Origin: Ailanthus altissimus
Taxonomy: Eukaryota; Streptophyta; Magnoliopsida; Sapindales; Simaroubaceae
Length of the DNA: 64,000 nt
Direction of reading: 5' to 3'
Assembly: GCA_946807835.1 (NCBI GenBank)
Contig: OX327702.1
Span: forward strand, 2,294,001-2,358,000
Part shown: one piece after another, positions 1 through 12,588 of the stretch
How positions within the stretch are numbered: position 1 is the first letter of the stretch
How the letters are laid out: the number at the start of each line of letters is the position of its first letter
Program-made: the position numbers and the translations under genes
The notes under the pieces: model-generated
Seen by the model: only the letters and a program-made list of their open reading frames with translations
The model's database searches: none
Told to the model about the DNA's origin: nothing

Positions 1-1105
1 TAATAGTTTGACACATTATATAAAATAAAAAATTTAAAATATCGATAAAAAGTATAGTATTATTCTAACAAAAATTATAAATATTTAATAATTAATAATA
101 TTTAAAAATGTATTCAAATGTGTGGCTAGTATTAGCCCGTGCGCATTGTAGCTGATATTTGCTAAACTTAAAAATTTGTTTAAAAAAATAATATTTAAGA
201 AATTTTCAGAAATTGTTTTTTGAAAATATAAAATATATACAAATAACATTTTATTATTGGGGTCTATTGGCTATCCCTAATTGTTATTAAAAAAAAGAAA
301 AAAAATTAAAATCATAAAAGTTTTTTTCTTTTGGGTATAATTAAGTCAAGTGATTGAGTGGATGTTGATAAATTGATACTAGTACAATTTTTTTTCTTGT
401 AGATGATACAAAAAATTTAATTCAAATTTTGTTCACAAAATTTGGAAGTAATATTAAAAGAATAAATGAATAATCTTGCATCTTTTTAAGTACTTTTTTT
501 TTAAAAAAAATATTTTAAAATGATGTTTACAATTTAAAAAGTATAGTATTGAAATAATTTTTTTTAAAAAAGGAGTAAAATTGCTTGTGATAACACATCT
601 TTGTTGGTTTGACATTTGAAATGCAATCAAGGGTAATGAGTCTAGTTATGGCCTTTAACATGAAAGTTTCTATTTATATAAACATATAAATGATTGATAT
701 AGTTGTTGCCTTTTAACATAAGAATTTCTATTTTTATGAAGGTATAAATGATTAATGTAGTTGTGCTTTCCAGTGATATAACTCCCACTTTTTTGGCTTC
801 AAAATTTAACTTGTTTTTAAAAGGATGGTGAGATGTTTTAGTATCAATTTACCATAAAAAAGATTGTGGTTTTAAATTCATAAACAAATGGCATTAATCA
901 ACTAATTGTTGCCATTCTTATTTGAGCACATGTGAGTTCCCATGTGAGGTCAAATGCTATACTATTTTTCTTGAAAAACCTTGTAATTGACTTGTTAAAG
1001 GGTAGTTACATCAAATTTTGTTGCATTATGATGATAAAGTTCAAGCCTTTTACACTTTACAGGCTTAAAATTTCAGTGATGATTTTATTTCCCACTTAGC
1101 TTGTG
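1..1105. other. AT-rich intergenic / 3' flank of TBL gene
   Basis: No reading frame of interest and no recognisable RNA gene. Low-complexity A/T runs dominate. The right part should hold the 3' UTR of the minus-strand TBL gene that ends at 1106. Confidence 0.6.
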
Positions 1106-3595
1106 TCATTGTCGAAAAATATAAGCATATAAAAGCTCATTCCACACATCAGGAACTCCAGGAAGACACCAATGTATGCAATCTGCAAAGCTGCTAGGGT
1201 TTGCAATTTGATCTTCTGTTAAGGGCTCCCATTGCTTTCTGTATATCGATGGATGGCCTTCTTTTCTGTACTCTGCAAGCTGTGTGATGTTGATCATTTG
1301 TACATTTAAGCCTCTGGTTTTTAGATCATCAAGTATAGATTCAACTATTCTCATCATTTTTGTGCCTGTTTTTCTTCCCCGGTATCCTTCTTGCACTATT
1401 TGCTCTGTTTCACCGTAACAATTTCCGTTTGCAGCTCCACCCCATTCTTCAGCCCTACAATTAATGCATTGCACACATTAGAGTTTTAATTAAGAGTAAC
1501 GCTTTTCTAAAATTTTTACTCTAAATTGACATGTCAAATAATTATTGATTGATAAAATAATATAATTTTTAAAATTATTCATTATATTATTTCACCATTT
1601 AATAATTATTTGACACATAATTTAAGATGTAAAATTTAGAATATATAAAAGTGAAACATTACTCTTTAATTAATTAACCAGTTTTAACATTTTGAGTTAG
1701 TTATGGGTTGTATTCATTAATATTAGGAGAAAGTCTACAATATTCATAGAATGTGGTACTTATTTTATTAAAATGCACACCATATATGCATTGATTTTTC
1801 ATATTGGTTGGTTAATACACATAACTTACATTTAATAGAATTACTAGTACTAAAGAGATTATATGATTTAATGTCACAACTCATGAGAGACTTAGTGTTT
1901 TTGGTGAAATTGACATATCATATTGTATCGTTGAGTTGGTGTTTTGCCAACAATATGGGGTCGATTTAATCAATCAAATGTCAAATATGATAGAATATTA
2001 CTGTAATGTATTCACTTATGTTATCAAATTTTATTGGATCAACCTAACTTATATTTAAACCTCTATTTAAGATTAATTTTCTTCAATTCTCCCCTATTTT
2101 GTTTTTAATTTTTTTTTCCTTTTTGCTTTTTGTAAATTAAAAGTGTTAATGTATACCTTTTGTGAGTTGGTGACATGCTAACAAAGAACAACTGGGTCTT
2201 GTTTCGATTAATATGTACTTCTAGCCATTGTGACCATGTTCTCAGTGCCATCTCATACACACGAGGCATCTCTACTTTTTTGTGAATCCCATCAGGGTTT
2301 TCGAACGATCCCCACCTGACAAATTCCCATAAAACAAAAATTAACTCATAATTCAGCTAATTATAGTAACATCTTACAAGAGATCAAGAGGCTGTGATCA
2401 ATTGATTAATTATTAGGAATTCAGAGATCAATGTTCTTACAAGACTTCCATTTCGGGTCTTCTCCACCAAAGATACGAGTTAAAAACAAGAATGTCTGCA
2501 TCAGTCCAATATCTGGCATGCTTTTCAATTGCCTGAACTCGAACAATCCGATCCGGCAACCGATGATTCACCGGATCATCTGAGTTTGATTCCACCAGCA
2601 ATGGAGTCCAGTAAAATTCAATCGTGGCATTGTATTCCTTCAATAATTTTATGAATCAACTATTAGTAATTAGTTGCTATAACAATAATAAAGTTAACAA
2701 TTTATACAAGTGCTTCAAATTTTTGTCACAGCTGAATGTTCGTGCAAAGGAGTTTACAGAGAGAATTAACAAGCTTTACGAGGAAAGAAATTAATTATAT
2801 GAAACTCACAATGGCCTTGAAGATGATCAATGAGCCATTGTGCTTGTGCTGCATGGATTTAAGCTTCGGAGGAATTGATGAATCGATCAAGCACACCATT
2901 GACACCCATTGCCCTCTATTTAAAGAGTCTCCAACAAACACAAGCCTCTTGTTTCTCAGCCTCCCCAGCAGTGCTGTGGCATTGAACCTACCTTATTTAT
3001 ATCATAAACAACAACACAGCCCCACAAAGCTCAAAAACACTGCCCAAACACAAGCTTAACTTCATCATTTACATTTATCATTTTATTAGAATTTCTCAAC
3101 GTTAGCACGTTTTTAAAATATAAATTTAACTGTTATTTACTTCTATGAATTAAAAAACACTGTTGTTTTTTGAGCAAAACAACGGTGTCTAGCTCAAGTT
3201 CACATGTTAAAACATGTAGAAAGAGAGAGATTGAGAGACCTGGGAAGGTCACATTGGTGCGGTTGCCACCTCCAAAACTGATAGTTCAAGTCCTTTCTCC
3301 CGAATTTCTCGCAAGCCAACTGATCTGACATGAACGTGCATTGCTTCTCTTTGTACAGAGGATACGATTTGTTATCGAACACCCACTTCCCCGAAAACAA
3401 ATTACACCGCGGTGGCGACGACGACCAGAAGTCGCCCGAAATTTTACTTGTTACATTAATTCCTGCGAGCTGCCAATTGTTTTGGGTTAAATAAACGGCG
3501 GCGATGAATAGGATGGCAACAAGTAGGGCAACGAGAGACTGGAAGCCGTTTCTGACTCCCCATGTTGGGGGAACTATTTGCTGTTTCTTAGCCAT
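1106..3595 (-). CDS. TBL: TRICHOME BIREFRINGENCE-LIKE (DUF231/PC-esterase) O-acetyltransferase, 5 exons
   Basis: Predicted exons on the minus strand: 3595-3240, 2987-2810, 2637-2441, 2315-2157, 1454-1106. All introns are GT-AG and phases match, giving 412 aa, normal for the family. Residues about 18-38 form one N-terminal membrane anchor, as in Golgi type II proteins. The TBL domain follows: a Cys/Trp-rich start ([11 protein letters not shown], about 64-74), the GDS motif at 138-140 with Ser140 as nucleophile, and the C-terminal DxxH motif (D388, H391) in DCIHWCLPG. Family knowledge: TBLs move acetyl groups onto cell-wall polysaccharides, mostly xylan. The short N-terminus without a long linker resembles the TBL33/34/35 xylan acetyltransferase group; TBL34 is my best guess, not proven. 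Intron 4 holds a MITE. The ATG at 3595 directly precedes the membrane anchor. All key residues are present, so the gene looks functional. Confidence 0.93.
1494..1664. mobile_element. MITE with GAGTAAYG ends, inside TBL intron 4
   Basis: A 171-bp AT-rich unit starts GAGTAACG and ends CATTACTC. It is flanked by a 9-bp direct repeat, TTTAATTAA (1485-1493 and 1665-1673). A 9-bp TSD is typical of Mutator-type insertion. Its palindromic centre recurs in other copies in this window (25597, 27249, 41392, 47501, 51668). Confidence 0.75.
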
Positions 3596-3810
3596 TGATG
3601 GGGACTGTCTCTCTTTGCTATTTTTTTTTTCTTTTGTGTTTGTGTTTCTGCTTTTTTACTCCTCTTTTTTTAAAGTTTCTAAAGAGGTGGTTGTTGTTTA
3701 TGTCATTTTTCAATCTTCTTCAGGATTAGGAGTAGTGGAAGGAAGCATGGTTTTGGTAGTTTACTGAAAGCAATAGACAAGACCTTGTTCTTTCCCAAAG
3801 CACCCTTTTA

Positions 3811-3820
3811 ACTTATAAAT
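3811..3820 (-). promoter_or_regulatory. Possible TATA box of the TBL gene
   Basis: On the minus strand the sequence reads ATTTATAAGT, about 215 bp upstream of the ATG at 3595. This would give a 5' leader of about 185 nt. The position is plausible, but AT-rich DNA makes chance matches common. Confidence 0.35.
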
Positions 3821-5854
3821 AATACTAGCACCGAGGGCGCCAGCCGAACCCTAAAGGGTGCAACCTGAATAAATGTTATTTTAAATAATGTATTAAGTAA
3901 TTATTAAATTATAAAATAAAATAATTAATAAATTTTAAAATTATATTATTTAATAATTATTTTATACGTTAATTTAAAATAATATTTAAAAAATATATTG
4001 TTATTATATATAATGATTCTTAAACGCAGACATTTAAGAAAAAGATTTTAAAGTACAAACGTCATTTTTTTATATTAAAATTCAATGTTAAACTTTTTTG
4101 CAATATTTATTTTGACTTTAATTAAAAATAAGACGTTTGCACTTTAAGAAATTACAAAAGTTCACCTAGAAAATTGGTAACATTACAAATGGCAATATTT
4201 GTGAGATGATACGACAATAACATTCAATAAAAAATACATCAAATGATGAACGAAAACTCAAAATGCATGTAAGAGAATGTAATATGATATTATATTAGAG
4301 AAATTAATTTAAAATTTTTAATTATTCAAATGCATTAGAATTAATGAAATCATCTAGAGTGAGTTTTGAGACAATTCAAATCAAATTCTAAGACTATATA
4401 TATATATATTATGTTCCATTTAGTTCTATTTATACAGTTGAGGTCCACGAGGGTATTTTTGTAAATTATGAGAAACAACCAAGTCCTGTTAGCTTTTTCA
4501 ATCTTCCAGTTATGCCTCATCTGTTGGTGTCAAATAAAATGTCTGAAAATTAGGTTAAAGTGGTTGTCACCTCCACATCCGATTACCCAAAAACGTTGTC
4601 GTTAAGGCACCTCGAATTTTTTTCAAACTTCTTTTAGACATAACTTTCTCTGTGATCAATCAAATTCAAATCCCTAATTTTTTTTTTTATCTCTTTTGCA
4701 TTTTACCTGCACATATATAAGAAAGATGAACGGTCATGATCGTTAACGAGTCAAATCTTGCTTAATTAAGCAATGACACACGTATTAATGAACTAATCTG
4801 AGTCAGCCACCAAACATGACCCTAGCCACATGAATATGTATTAATCCGGTTTTTCCCCAGCAGAATTAGCATGAAATTTGTATACACATATGAATGGAAT
4901 GGACTAATCATCTGATGAAATGATTTCTATCAAGTATAAAATTAAGCAAGTCGATTAGGTTAGTTATCTGCATATCTAATCAATGTCATTAGGCGGATAT
5001 TAGTACATTTTTAAAATGCAAATAGGGCTCCTGTTTTAAATAAAAATGACATTGTCATAGAGTTTGTTTTGAAAATAATATCCTTGTTTTGATTTGTTTA
5101 TATTTAAAAAATATGCGAATGTTTACACTTGGTAACGACTATATTTATATGTATAATTTATGAGAAATGATTTAACGAGTAATGTTCCTTCCATGAGTGT
5201 GGTTCGATAGTTGTTAGGTTTTTGTGCTATTTTGCCACCAAAATTCTATTCTAGAGAGATAAGAGGGTAACAAATTTTTTGTGCTTGCACACCTCTTTTA
5301 TCTTTTAAGGAAAAAAAATTAACGAGTAATGTTGCATATAAAAGTTTAAGAGGTTGAAATTTTACGAATCTACTTTTTTACTTTTGAGAATTCTTTAAAT
5401 TTGTGAGTGCACACTGCCCTCCTATAAAAAAAAAAAAATTATAATGCTTAAGTTAATATTTTTACGAGAAAGAGAGTTTTTCGTGTGTGGAATACTTTAA
5501 ATACAAGTAAAATGCTATGCACAATTGTTTAGAACTTAATCAATTAATGTTGAATAAAACTAAATGATCAACATCCAATAAATCAATTATATTTATTGTG
5601 TATAAGTCTAAATTATTCTTGAAGTAGGTATAAATACACATACAATGATTTATTTAAGTTTGATTAGAGGTTAAGTCTGTTTATAATTTATTATGTAACA
5701 ACAAAATAAAATAATTTAAGTAAGATTTATCTAATTACGTGAGAAATCCTTCTCCAAGTAAAATCATAATTAAATTAATTAAAATTTGAATAAAATAATA
5801 ATTTTAATCATTTTCTATTTTGTCATGTCTCACATGACTTGTTTTTAGAGTCTA
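3821..5854. other. Intergenic AT-rich DNA with a MITE-like segment
   Basis: No gene seen. Around 3868-4015 the sequence resembles the palindromic centre of the GAGTAATG MITE family, but I could not fix its ends. Two short segments starting GAGTAATGTT (about 5178 and 5326) look like a small local duplication. Confidence 0.45.
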
Positions 5855-5879
5855 TAGGTTAAAGTAAAATGTTCCAAAA

Positions 5880-6500
5880 TAGCCCATTTATTTAATTAAA
5901 AATTTATTTTAATATTTTTCTAATTTTTTATATATTTATTAGCCAAATTTAAAAATTTCATACATTATTACCATTGACAGTTTCTCTCAACGTTCTTAAC
6001 ATTTTTCAAAAGAAATTTTGAACAATTAACCTAAAAACAAGTAGATCGGTAGTTCTTTTGATGACATTGTAAAGATTGAAAGCTAAAACTTTGATTTGAG
6101 CGATGAAAAATTAAAAAATGGCTCAAAATTGATAAGTTTTTCTATTTTTTTAAATTATGTAATATTTTTGTTAAAAATAGTTGAAAATGAGTAGATTTTA
6201 AGTTAAACAGGTTGAAAATGTATAAATGTGATTTAAACCGGCTGAAAAACTAAAAAAAGTGAAAAATTCAGCAAAAATTATCGGGGAAGATGACAGAGAA
6301 CAGTGTTTCCATTGCACATGACGAGCGTAAATATCTCTCGCGAAACGCACGCACGTCTACGACTTGCGACTCGTGACACGTACGACTTGTGTACGTCAAT
6401 GACACCAAAGTAGCAAGCCTAAAAGATATATATGTGAATTGCGCACGTGCTGCACGTGCGCGAGTCACACAGTATATCGCAGCACATGCCGCGAGTCATA
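5880..6500. repeat. Left subterminal region of the MULE
   Basis: Contains a motif around 6175-6205 (TTGAAAATGAGTAGATTTTA) whose reverse complement has a close relative near 15475 and near 22215. A locally GC-rich patch follows at 6290-6490, with CTCTCGCG and short palindromes such as CACGTGCTGCACGTG. An apparent minus-strand reading frame here looks accidental. Confidence 0.5.
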
Positions 6501-7205
6501 CTATTATATATATTAATTAAAAAATAATGATTAATATTTTATAAATTTTGAAACAAATAATTAATATTTTGAAAATAATAATTTACAATAATAATAATTA
6601 TTATTTTCAAATTTGATAAAAACTAATAAAATATATTATAATAATTATTAATTTATGGAAAAATAGTTAGTAATATTTAAATTTTTAAAAAATTAATAAT
6701 AATTATTTAAATTTCCTAAACAAACAGTAAGTATTATTTATTTACAATGCACAAATATTATAATTGTTAACAATTCCAAAAAAATAATTATCATTATTAT
6801 TTGAAAATGGAAAAAAAAAAGATGATTATAATAATAATTATTATAATTATTTAAATTTCTGAAAAATGATAATTATTATTTAACAATTCGAGAAAAATAA
6901 TAATAAATATTTAAAATCCCATAATAATTATAATAATTATTTTAAATTCTAAAACTAATAATTATTATTATTTGAAAATGCAACAAATAATAATTAAATT
7001 TTAAAATCCAAAATAATTTATTTTTATAAAATTTAAATTATGGAATAATAATAATAGTAAAAATTAAATATATTAACATTATTTAAAATTTTGAAAAATA
7101 ATTTAAAATTCTGAAATACAATAATTATTATTTACAAATAAAAAAAAATTATAAAAATTATTTATAATTCTAAAAAATTTATATTAATTATTTTTGGGAT
7201 ATAAT

Positions 7206-7345
7206 TTTTTTTTTTTTTTTTTGAAGGGGGGGATTACAATATTTATCAACATTTCCGCACTACCTGGGGGGGAGGGGGGGTCGAACCCAGGTGGGGATGT
7301 GAGTCCTTGGGGGGCTCAGCCAACTTGGCTGAGCCCCCATGCTCT
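7206..7345 (-). mobile_element. SINE, family A copy 1
   Basis: A 140-bp insertion has a perfect 16-bp TSD (ATTTTTGGGATATAAT at 7190-7205 and 7346-7361). Read on the minus strand it begins GAGCATGGGGGCTCAGCCAA, has a tRNA-type B-box (GGGTTCGACCCCC) and ends in a poly(A) tail (the T-run at 7206-7222). Related copies lie at 53253-53379 and 40303-40433. It is nested in the MULE filler. Confidence 0.85.
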
Positions 7346-7625
7346 ATTTTTGGGATATAATAATAATTTAAAATTCTGAAAAAATTATTTAAAAAGAAAA
7401 AATAATAATTTAAATTTAAAAAACAGTAATAATATTAAAATAATTATTTAAAATTTTAAAAAATAATTATTAATATTTATAATTTCTAAAAAAGTAATAA
7501 TAAATATTTAAATTTCCAAAAAAATATTGACAATCATAATAAATTTATTTTTATTATTATTGTTTTATTCTTTTTAATTATTTTTTTATAATATGTTTAT
7601 TTGTTCTAAATTAAATTTTTATTAA

Positions 7626-10600
7626 TTTTATAGGAAGAAATATGTCTCTAAAAAATATAAAATTACGAATGAGAAATCTGTAACTCTATCAACAACTGTA
7701 AGTTTGATGGCGATTACTACTATAAAAAATAAGTTGAATGAAAATCAATTGATGATTTTCAAGAAAACATGTATGAGACATTTTTTAGATTTACGACCTA
7801 CAATTTTTTTAGGCATGTTGGTGCATCAAGTTTTGTTACGACAGGTACATACTTTTAAATTGCACAAGAAATTGTGGTTCTTGGTTGGTGGTAGGCAAAT
7901 TCGGTTCTCCCGCAGAGAGTTTATATTGATTACGGAGTTGCAAAAAGGAGATTACTCGCCTACTCGAGATTTGGAGAAAAAATTATAGCACTGACTGTGG
8001 GAGTAATACTGGCCAGATAGAAGACATTTGATGTACAGAGAATTTAAACAATGGTACAGTGTGATGAACTTTGAGAACGTCAACAATAAAGATGCAGTTA
8101 AGCTTAGTTTGGTGTATTTAATTCCTAAATTGTTGTTACCGCGTGACACCCGAAGAAAGGTACAATACTTTGTATTATGTATTGTGCATGATTCGGATGA
8201 GTTCAATAATTATCCATGAGAGAACATAGTGTGGTCATCCTCTATCATTCCCTAGCACAGTGTGCTTTGAAAAGTTGAACAAAGTAAGAATTGACCCTGC
8301 AAATAAGAAAGAGAAATACATTGTGTTAGATTTTTCATTGACTTTTCTAGTATGTAAGTTCGCTCTTAATATTGATTCTCTATGTAGTTATATACTATTA
8401 TCAAGTTTTATTTATTGTTCTTCATTAATTATTAGGTGTGGATATATGATGCTATACTAGTTTGTGGAGAAGCATTTGCAAGTTAAGTTGTTGACCGCTT
8501 CCCTTATATGTTAAACTAGGTGAGGGGAACTCCACAATTGACAAATATTAAAGAAATATTTTGAACCATGAGCATGTATGTTTTGCTTTACTTTATTTCA
8601 TTATCTATATAATTTTTTAACTATTAACTATATTATAGATTTTAACTGTGATACATAAATTTTTAACTTTTAGTTTTGAATATTATTATGTTATATCGTA
8701 GGCTAGTACCAATAGAACATGAATCACAGTAAAATGTTGTCCAAAGGCTTTCCAACTTGAGGATCCCATCGAAGATTTATGCTAGGGACCTGCCGTATAT
8801 GGGTCATGTACAATCCTCAATCTGCCCCATTCTATTTAGTCACCCCCGCAGAGATGTGGATGGGAATGTGGACATAGACGAAGCTGCAAAAGTGTGGAGC
8901 AATTGTATAAACTCTAAACAATTTAACTTAATGTAATTTCTTAACAACCATAAAAGTAATCGATGAACTTATTTTATAACAAAATATGATTATGTTTTCA
9001 CAGCTTGAACATACTACCACAGCGTTTAATGACGTAGTACAGAAGATTAATAATAGTTACAATAATGGTTAAAAGTGGTTAAGACTGAGTTGTTGTTGTT
9101 AGGGTCAATGCTTACGTGTCATCCTTGAATGTACATATATTTGTGTATTTATACAAGTATACATTATCATTAAATCGCTAATACCTATATATATGGTATT
9201 ATGCATGTAACGTTACAGACATTGTAGATCTGAAAGAGTTTGGATCAGATCTAAAGGAGTTTAGATAAGGGCTCACGGTTAGCCATGCTGAGATATATAA
9301 TTGCTAAATGTTAGCACAGTTAAGTGTTAGCTGGTTATAATACTCAGCAGATCCAAGAGTTGAAGCCTTGTCTATAATAGGACATAGACCTAAGAATATA
9401 CTAGTAACTGTATAGTTGCAAGAGTTGCAATCGGGTGCCAAAAAATACAAGTTGCACAAGTATGTTCTCGAATAATTGTCCCTGATCTATTTCTATTGAT
9501 TTAGGTCTATCGGTGGATACCTTTATAAATAGATTAACATATGTCATACCTATAGGGTATAGATGATCGTTCCTAACTGACCGTGAGCTTGGAGATCATA
9601 TTGACATATGGGTATCCAGTTAGGACTGGATATGAAACAGACTCACGAAGGCCTCTGATAGACACCCAATGTAAGCCGTCAATAGAAGGTCCTCCCGAGT
9701 ATAGTAGTATACGTGGTCCTTTGACCTGAGTGCCACGGTGGGCTTGCAAGTAATCCACTATACTTTGGTTCCACGCATATTACAGACCTTTCATGGTGTG
9801 ATCGATGGGTGTCACTGGGTATGGTCTGATGCTTATAGAGTCCAGTGCGTACAAATATGAGATCCGTCAGCTCCCATATAGAGTTTGATATCCAGATGCT
9901 TCGAGACTGTATTTCAGAAAGTCTTGTGGCCACAAGCAATTACCCCAGGAAAGAGTTCCGTCAGGGTGGAACAATATGGCAAAAGAGTTTGCATATATTG
10001 TTCAGTGAGATACAAGTATGGAGATAAGACATGGATGAGCACTATGGATTTGATGGTGATAATCTGTATCCCCGCACATCCAGGATATCATGACGGAAGG
10101 ACTATACGTATGCGTTGTAATCTCAACTTGCATGGTTCAATGCGCTGATTTGTATATCCGTGACGTATGTGTAGGGCATTGCTCATGGACTTATAAAATA
10201 GTTTTATTTAACTAATCGGGTGTAGGACCTAGGGAGTTTCACGATATGGAGTGTACTTGTTATGCACTAGGACAACGTGCCGAATTAAATTATTTAATTC
10301 AGCAATATTCAACACATTCACGGGAATACGTGCGTGTCTGTATTTAAGTACTAAATACAATAATTAGTTAATAATTATTATTTACTAATTGTATTATGAC
10401 ACGTGTCGTATTATGGACTCTCAGTTGAGTTTACCTAAGTGTAAGATTTGGTGAGACCCACTAGAGGGTAAACTTTGTAACTATTTATGAAGGGTAAAAT
10501 AGTCATTTCTCACTTTGATTATTTAATAGTTAAATAATCAAAATATCTCTCTTATTATATTATATAATATATTATTATTATTTATATTATATAATATATT

Positions 10601-12400
10601 TTATTATATATTATTATTTTATTATATATATATATATAAATGAAATTGTTTTATTTTTCTTTATGCTTCCAATTGAAACAATGGTAGATTGCTTTAAACT
10701 ATCTATTTCTTATCCTTTTGGAGAAAATGATATAAACACACACCTGTCTATTTTGGGGATTAAGAGTTAATCCCGTGCTGGATATTGGGCTGCTGTTCTA
10801 GCTCACCAAGCCCACCGAGTTAGTGACTAGAATTGCATACGAGTTGGTCTCTATGTGGACTCCGAAAAAATATGTGTATAACGTTACATGTTGAGGTGAG
10901 TTCTCTATCCTACAAATATATTAATGAGATTAATATATTTTATTTATTATGTTTATTACAAGTTTCACGCTTCCGTCAGATTTAAATATGTATTTGATAT
11001 GTATTTAAGCAATAGACACAATAGCACATGCATACACCCACATATACTAAATCCTCCGCCAAAAGTTGTAACGAATGGATGATGATCGAAAGTTCATCTT
11101 ACAAAGAGTGGATAGGGTTCAGGATGATATCATGAATGAAATTAAAATGATGATGCAGTATTTTCAATCAACATTATTTTAATCGACCACTTTCAGTCAA
11201 CATTATTTTAATCGACCTTATGTGAAACTATAGTAAAACAACACATAAAGATTTAAATTTATAAGTTAGTTGACTTGTAAATTTTAATTATTGCATTTTT
11301 TGCTTCAGAATCAAAATAATATAATTAAGGACGTGTATACTCTAGGTTCAGGCTTTAATCAACAGCAATATTGTTATGCATTCTAGCTTGACTCTCCCGA
11401 TAGTATCCAAATTATACCACTTAATGTAAATCGAGGCATGAGTAAATTTTGGCAACAATACAAGACCACATGAGTTCTGAACACATTATTTACAAATCCC
11501 TGCCTAAACGAGACTAGCTTGACAACTCTATAAATACATTAGTAATTAATTATATTGTTATTTATTATCTGAAACATGTAACCAAATCGTTTTATAGCAT
11601 ATCAACTAGTATTTAAATTTCATTCGTCAATGTCATTGCAGCAATAAAGAGGCGTTACCCTAATACTGCACAGTTATGGACATATACGTTTTTTGTAATT
11701 TTGTTCATTCCTCTTCACGTTGCACTTTCAACCTTAATATTTGTTTATATTTTAGTTTTCCTGTAAATGTAAGAGTTCTGTAAATTCATAGATGAAAGGT
11801 GCAATGGTTCATTTGTGAACATTACTTGGGGCCCTTCATTTCTTACATATAGATAATGATAAAGATAAGGCCTACATGACGAGAAACCATGGACGTGTGT
11901 TGATAAAGTAATATTTACAAAACATTAAATATAATCATTTTTTTTCTTTTAAATGTTACCTTGCACCAACATAACAATATTCTTTTATATGTAGATCTAC
12001 ATCTTGGTTAATTACAAACAGCAACATTGGGTTGCAACGGAGGTTGACTTGGTATAAAGGAATGTGACAATATATGATTCTAGTATAAAAAAATATGTTG
12101 AAGGGGTGTTGGAAGCACACATAGCACCTTTGTGCATATTACTGCCATATTATATGGCAGCATGTAGAATCTCTAATTTTAGACTTGATTTAAAAGTGAT
12201 AATCTGTCATTCTTTGATGTAGTTATAGTAAGGGAAAGTGTGCCACAACAAAGAGTTGGGAGTGGAAATTGCGGGGTTTATACATTTATGTTTATTGAGT
12301 TTTTTATGCTAGATATGCCTTTAGAATTTGGACTCGACCATAGCCTATTTTTTAGAGAAAAGATGGCCATATCTTTGTGGACACATGCACGTAAATAAGA
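7626..12400 (+). pseudogene. DUF1985 / Ulp1-like C48 cysteine protease gene of the MULE (decayed, LTR-interrupted)
   Basis: The DUF1985 region is read at 7704-7985 (HFLDLRPTIFLGMLVHQVLL, then ELWF-like KLWFLVGG and RFSRREF) and continues at 8028-8216 up to FNNYP. A middle segment is at about 8710-8910. A short charged, coiled-coil-like segment is at about 11073-11180. The C48 peptidase core is at 11997-12170 (QQHWVATEVDLV, then an in-frame stop, then TIYDSS) and 12241-12400 (GSGNCGVYTFMFIEF). His of HW, Asp of VD/YDS and Cys of GNCG match the Ulp1 catalytic layout. Family knowledge: such genes are carried by plant MULEs; Ulp1 proteins process SUMO, but the function of the transposon versions is unclear. 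Several stops, plus a solo LTR at about 9094-11050, show it is broken. Exon limits are not resolved. Confidence 0.75.
9094..11050 (+). mobile_element. Solo LTR (about 2 kb) nested in the MULE protease gene
   Basis: This segment is related, in inverted orientation, to the LTR at 31618-33735. Shared landmarks include a start TGTTG...CAATGCTTACGTGTCA, the segment around 9620-9760 (tandem city of GGATAC/CTCACGAAG/GGTCCTTTGACCTGAG blocks), CCCCGCACATCCAGGATAT near 10071, and an end with CGCTTCCGT and GCACATGCATACACCC near 11030. No gag or pol is present. The ends and TSD are not sharply resolved on this copy. Small reading frames inside are not taken as genes. Confidence 0.65.
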
Positions 12401-12588
12401 AGTATAATTTATTTTGGTATCATTTATACTACGTATTAACTTATTTATATAGCAAATTCTAGCACATTAAAATTAATCTTCCACAATTAGAAACTAACAA
12501 TGGGCACATATAATATAACATGTCAAATATTGAAATCATATATAAGATTGAAATTTAACTTGTAGAAATAAGATGATGATAGACACTA

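Noticed and set aside
2736..3059. 107-codon plus-strand frame
   Set aside because: It overlaps TBL exon 2 on the other strand, which has the GDS motif and proper splice sites.
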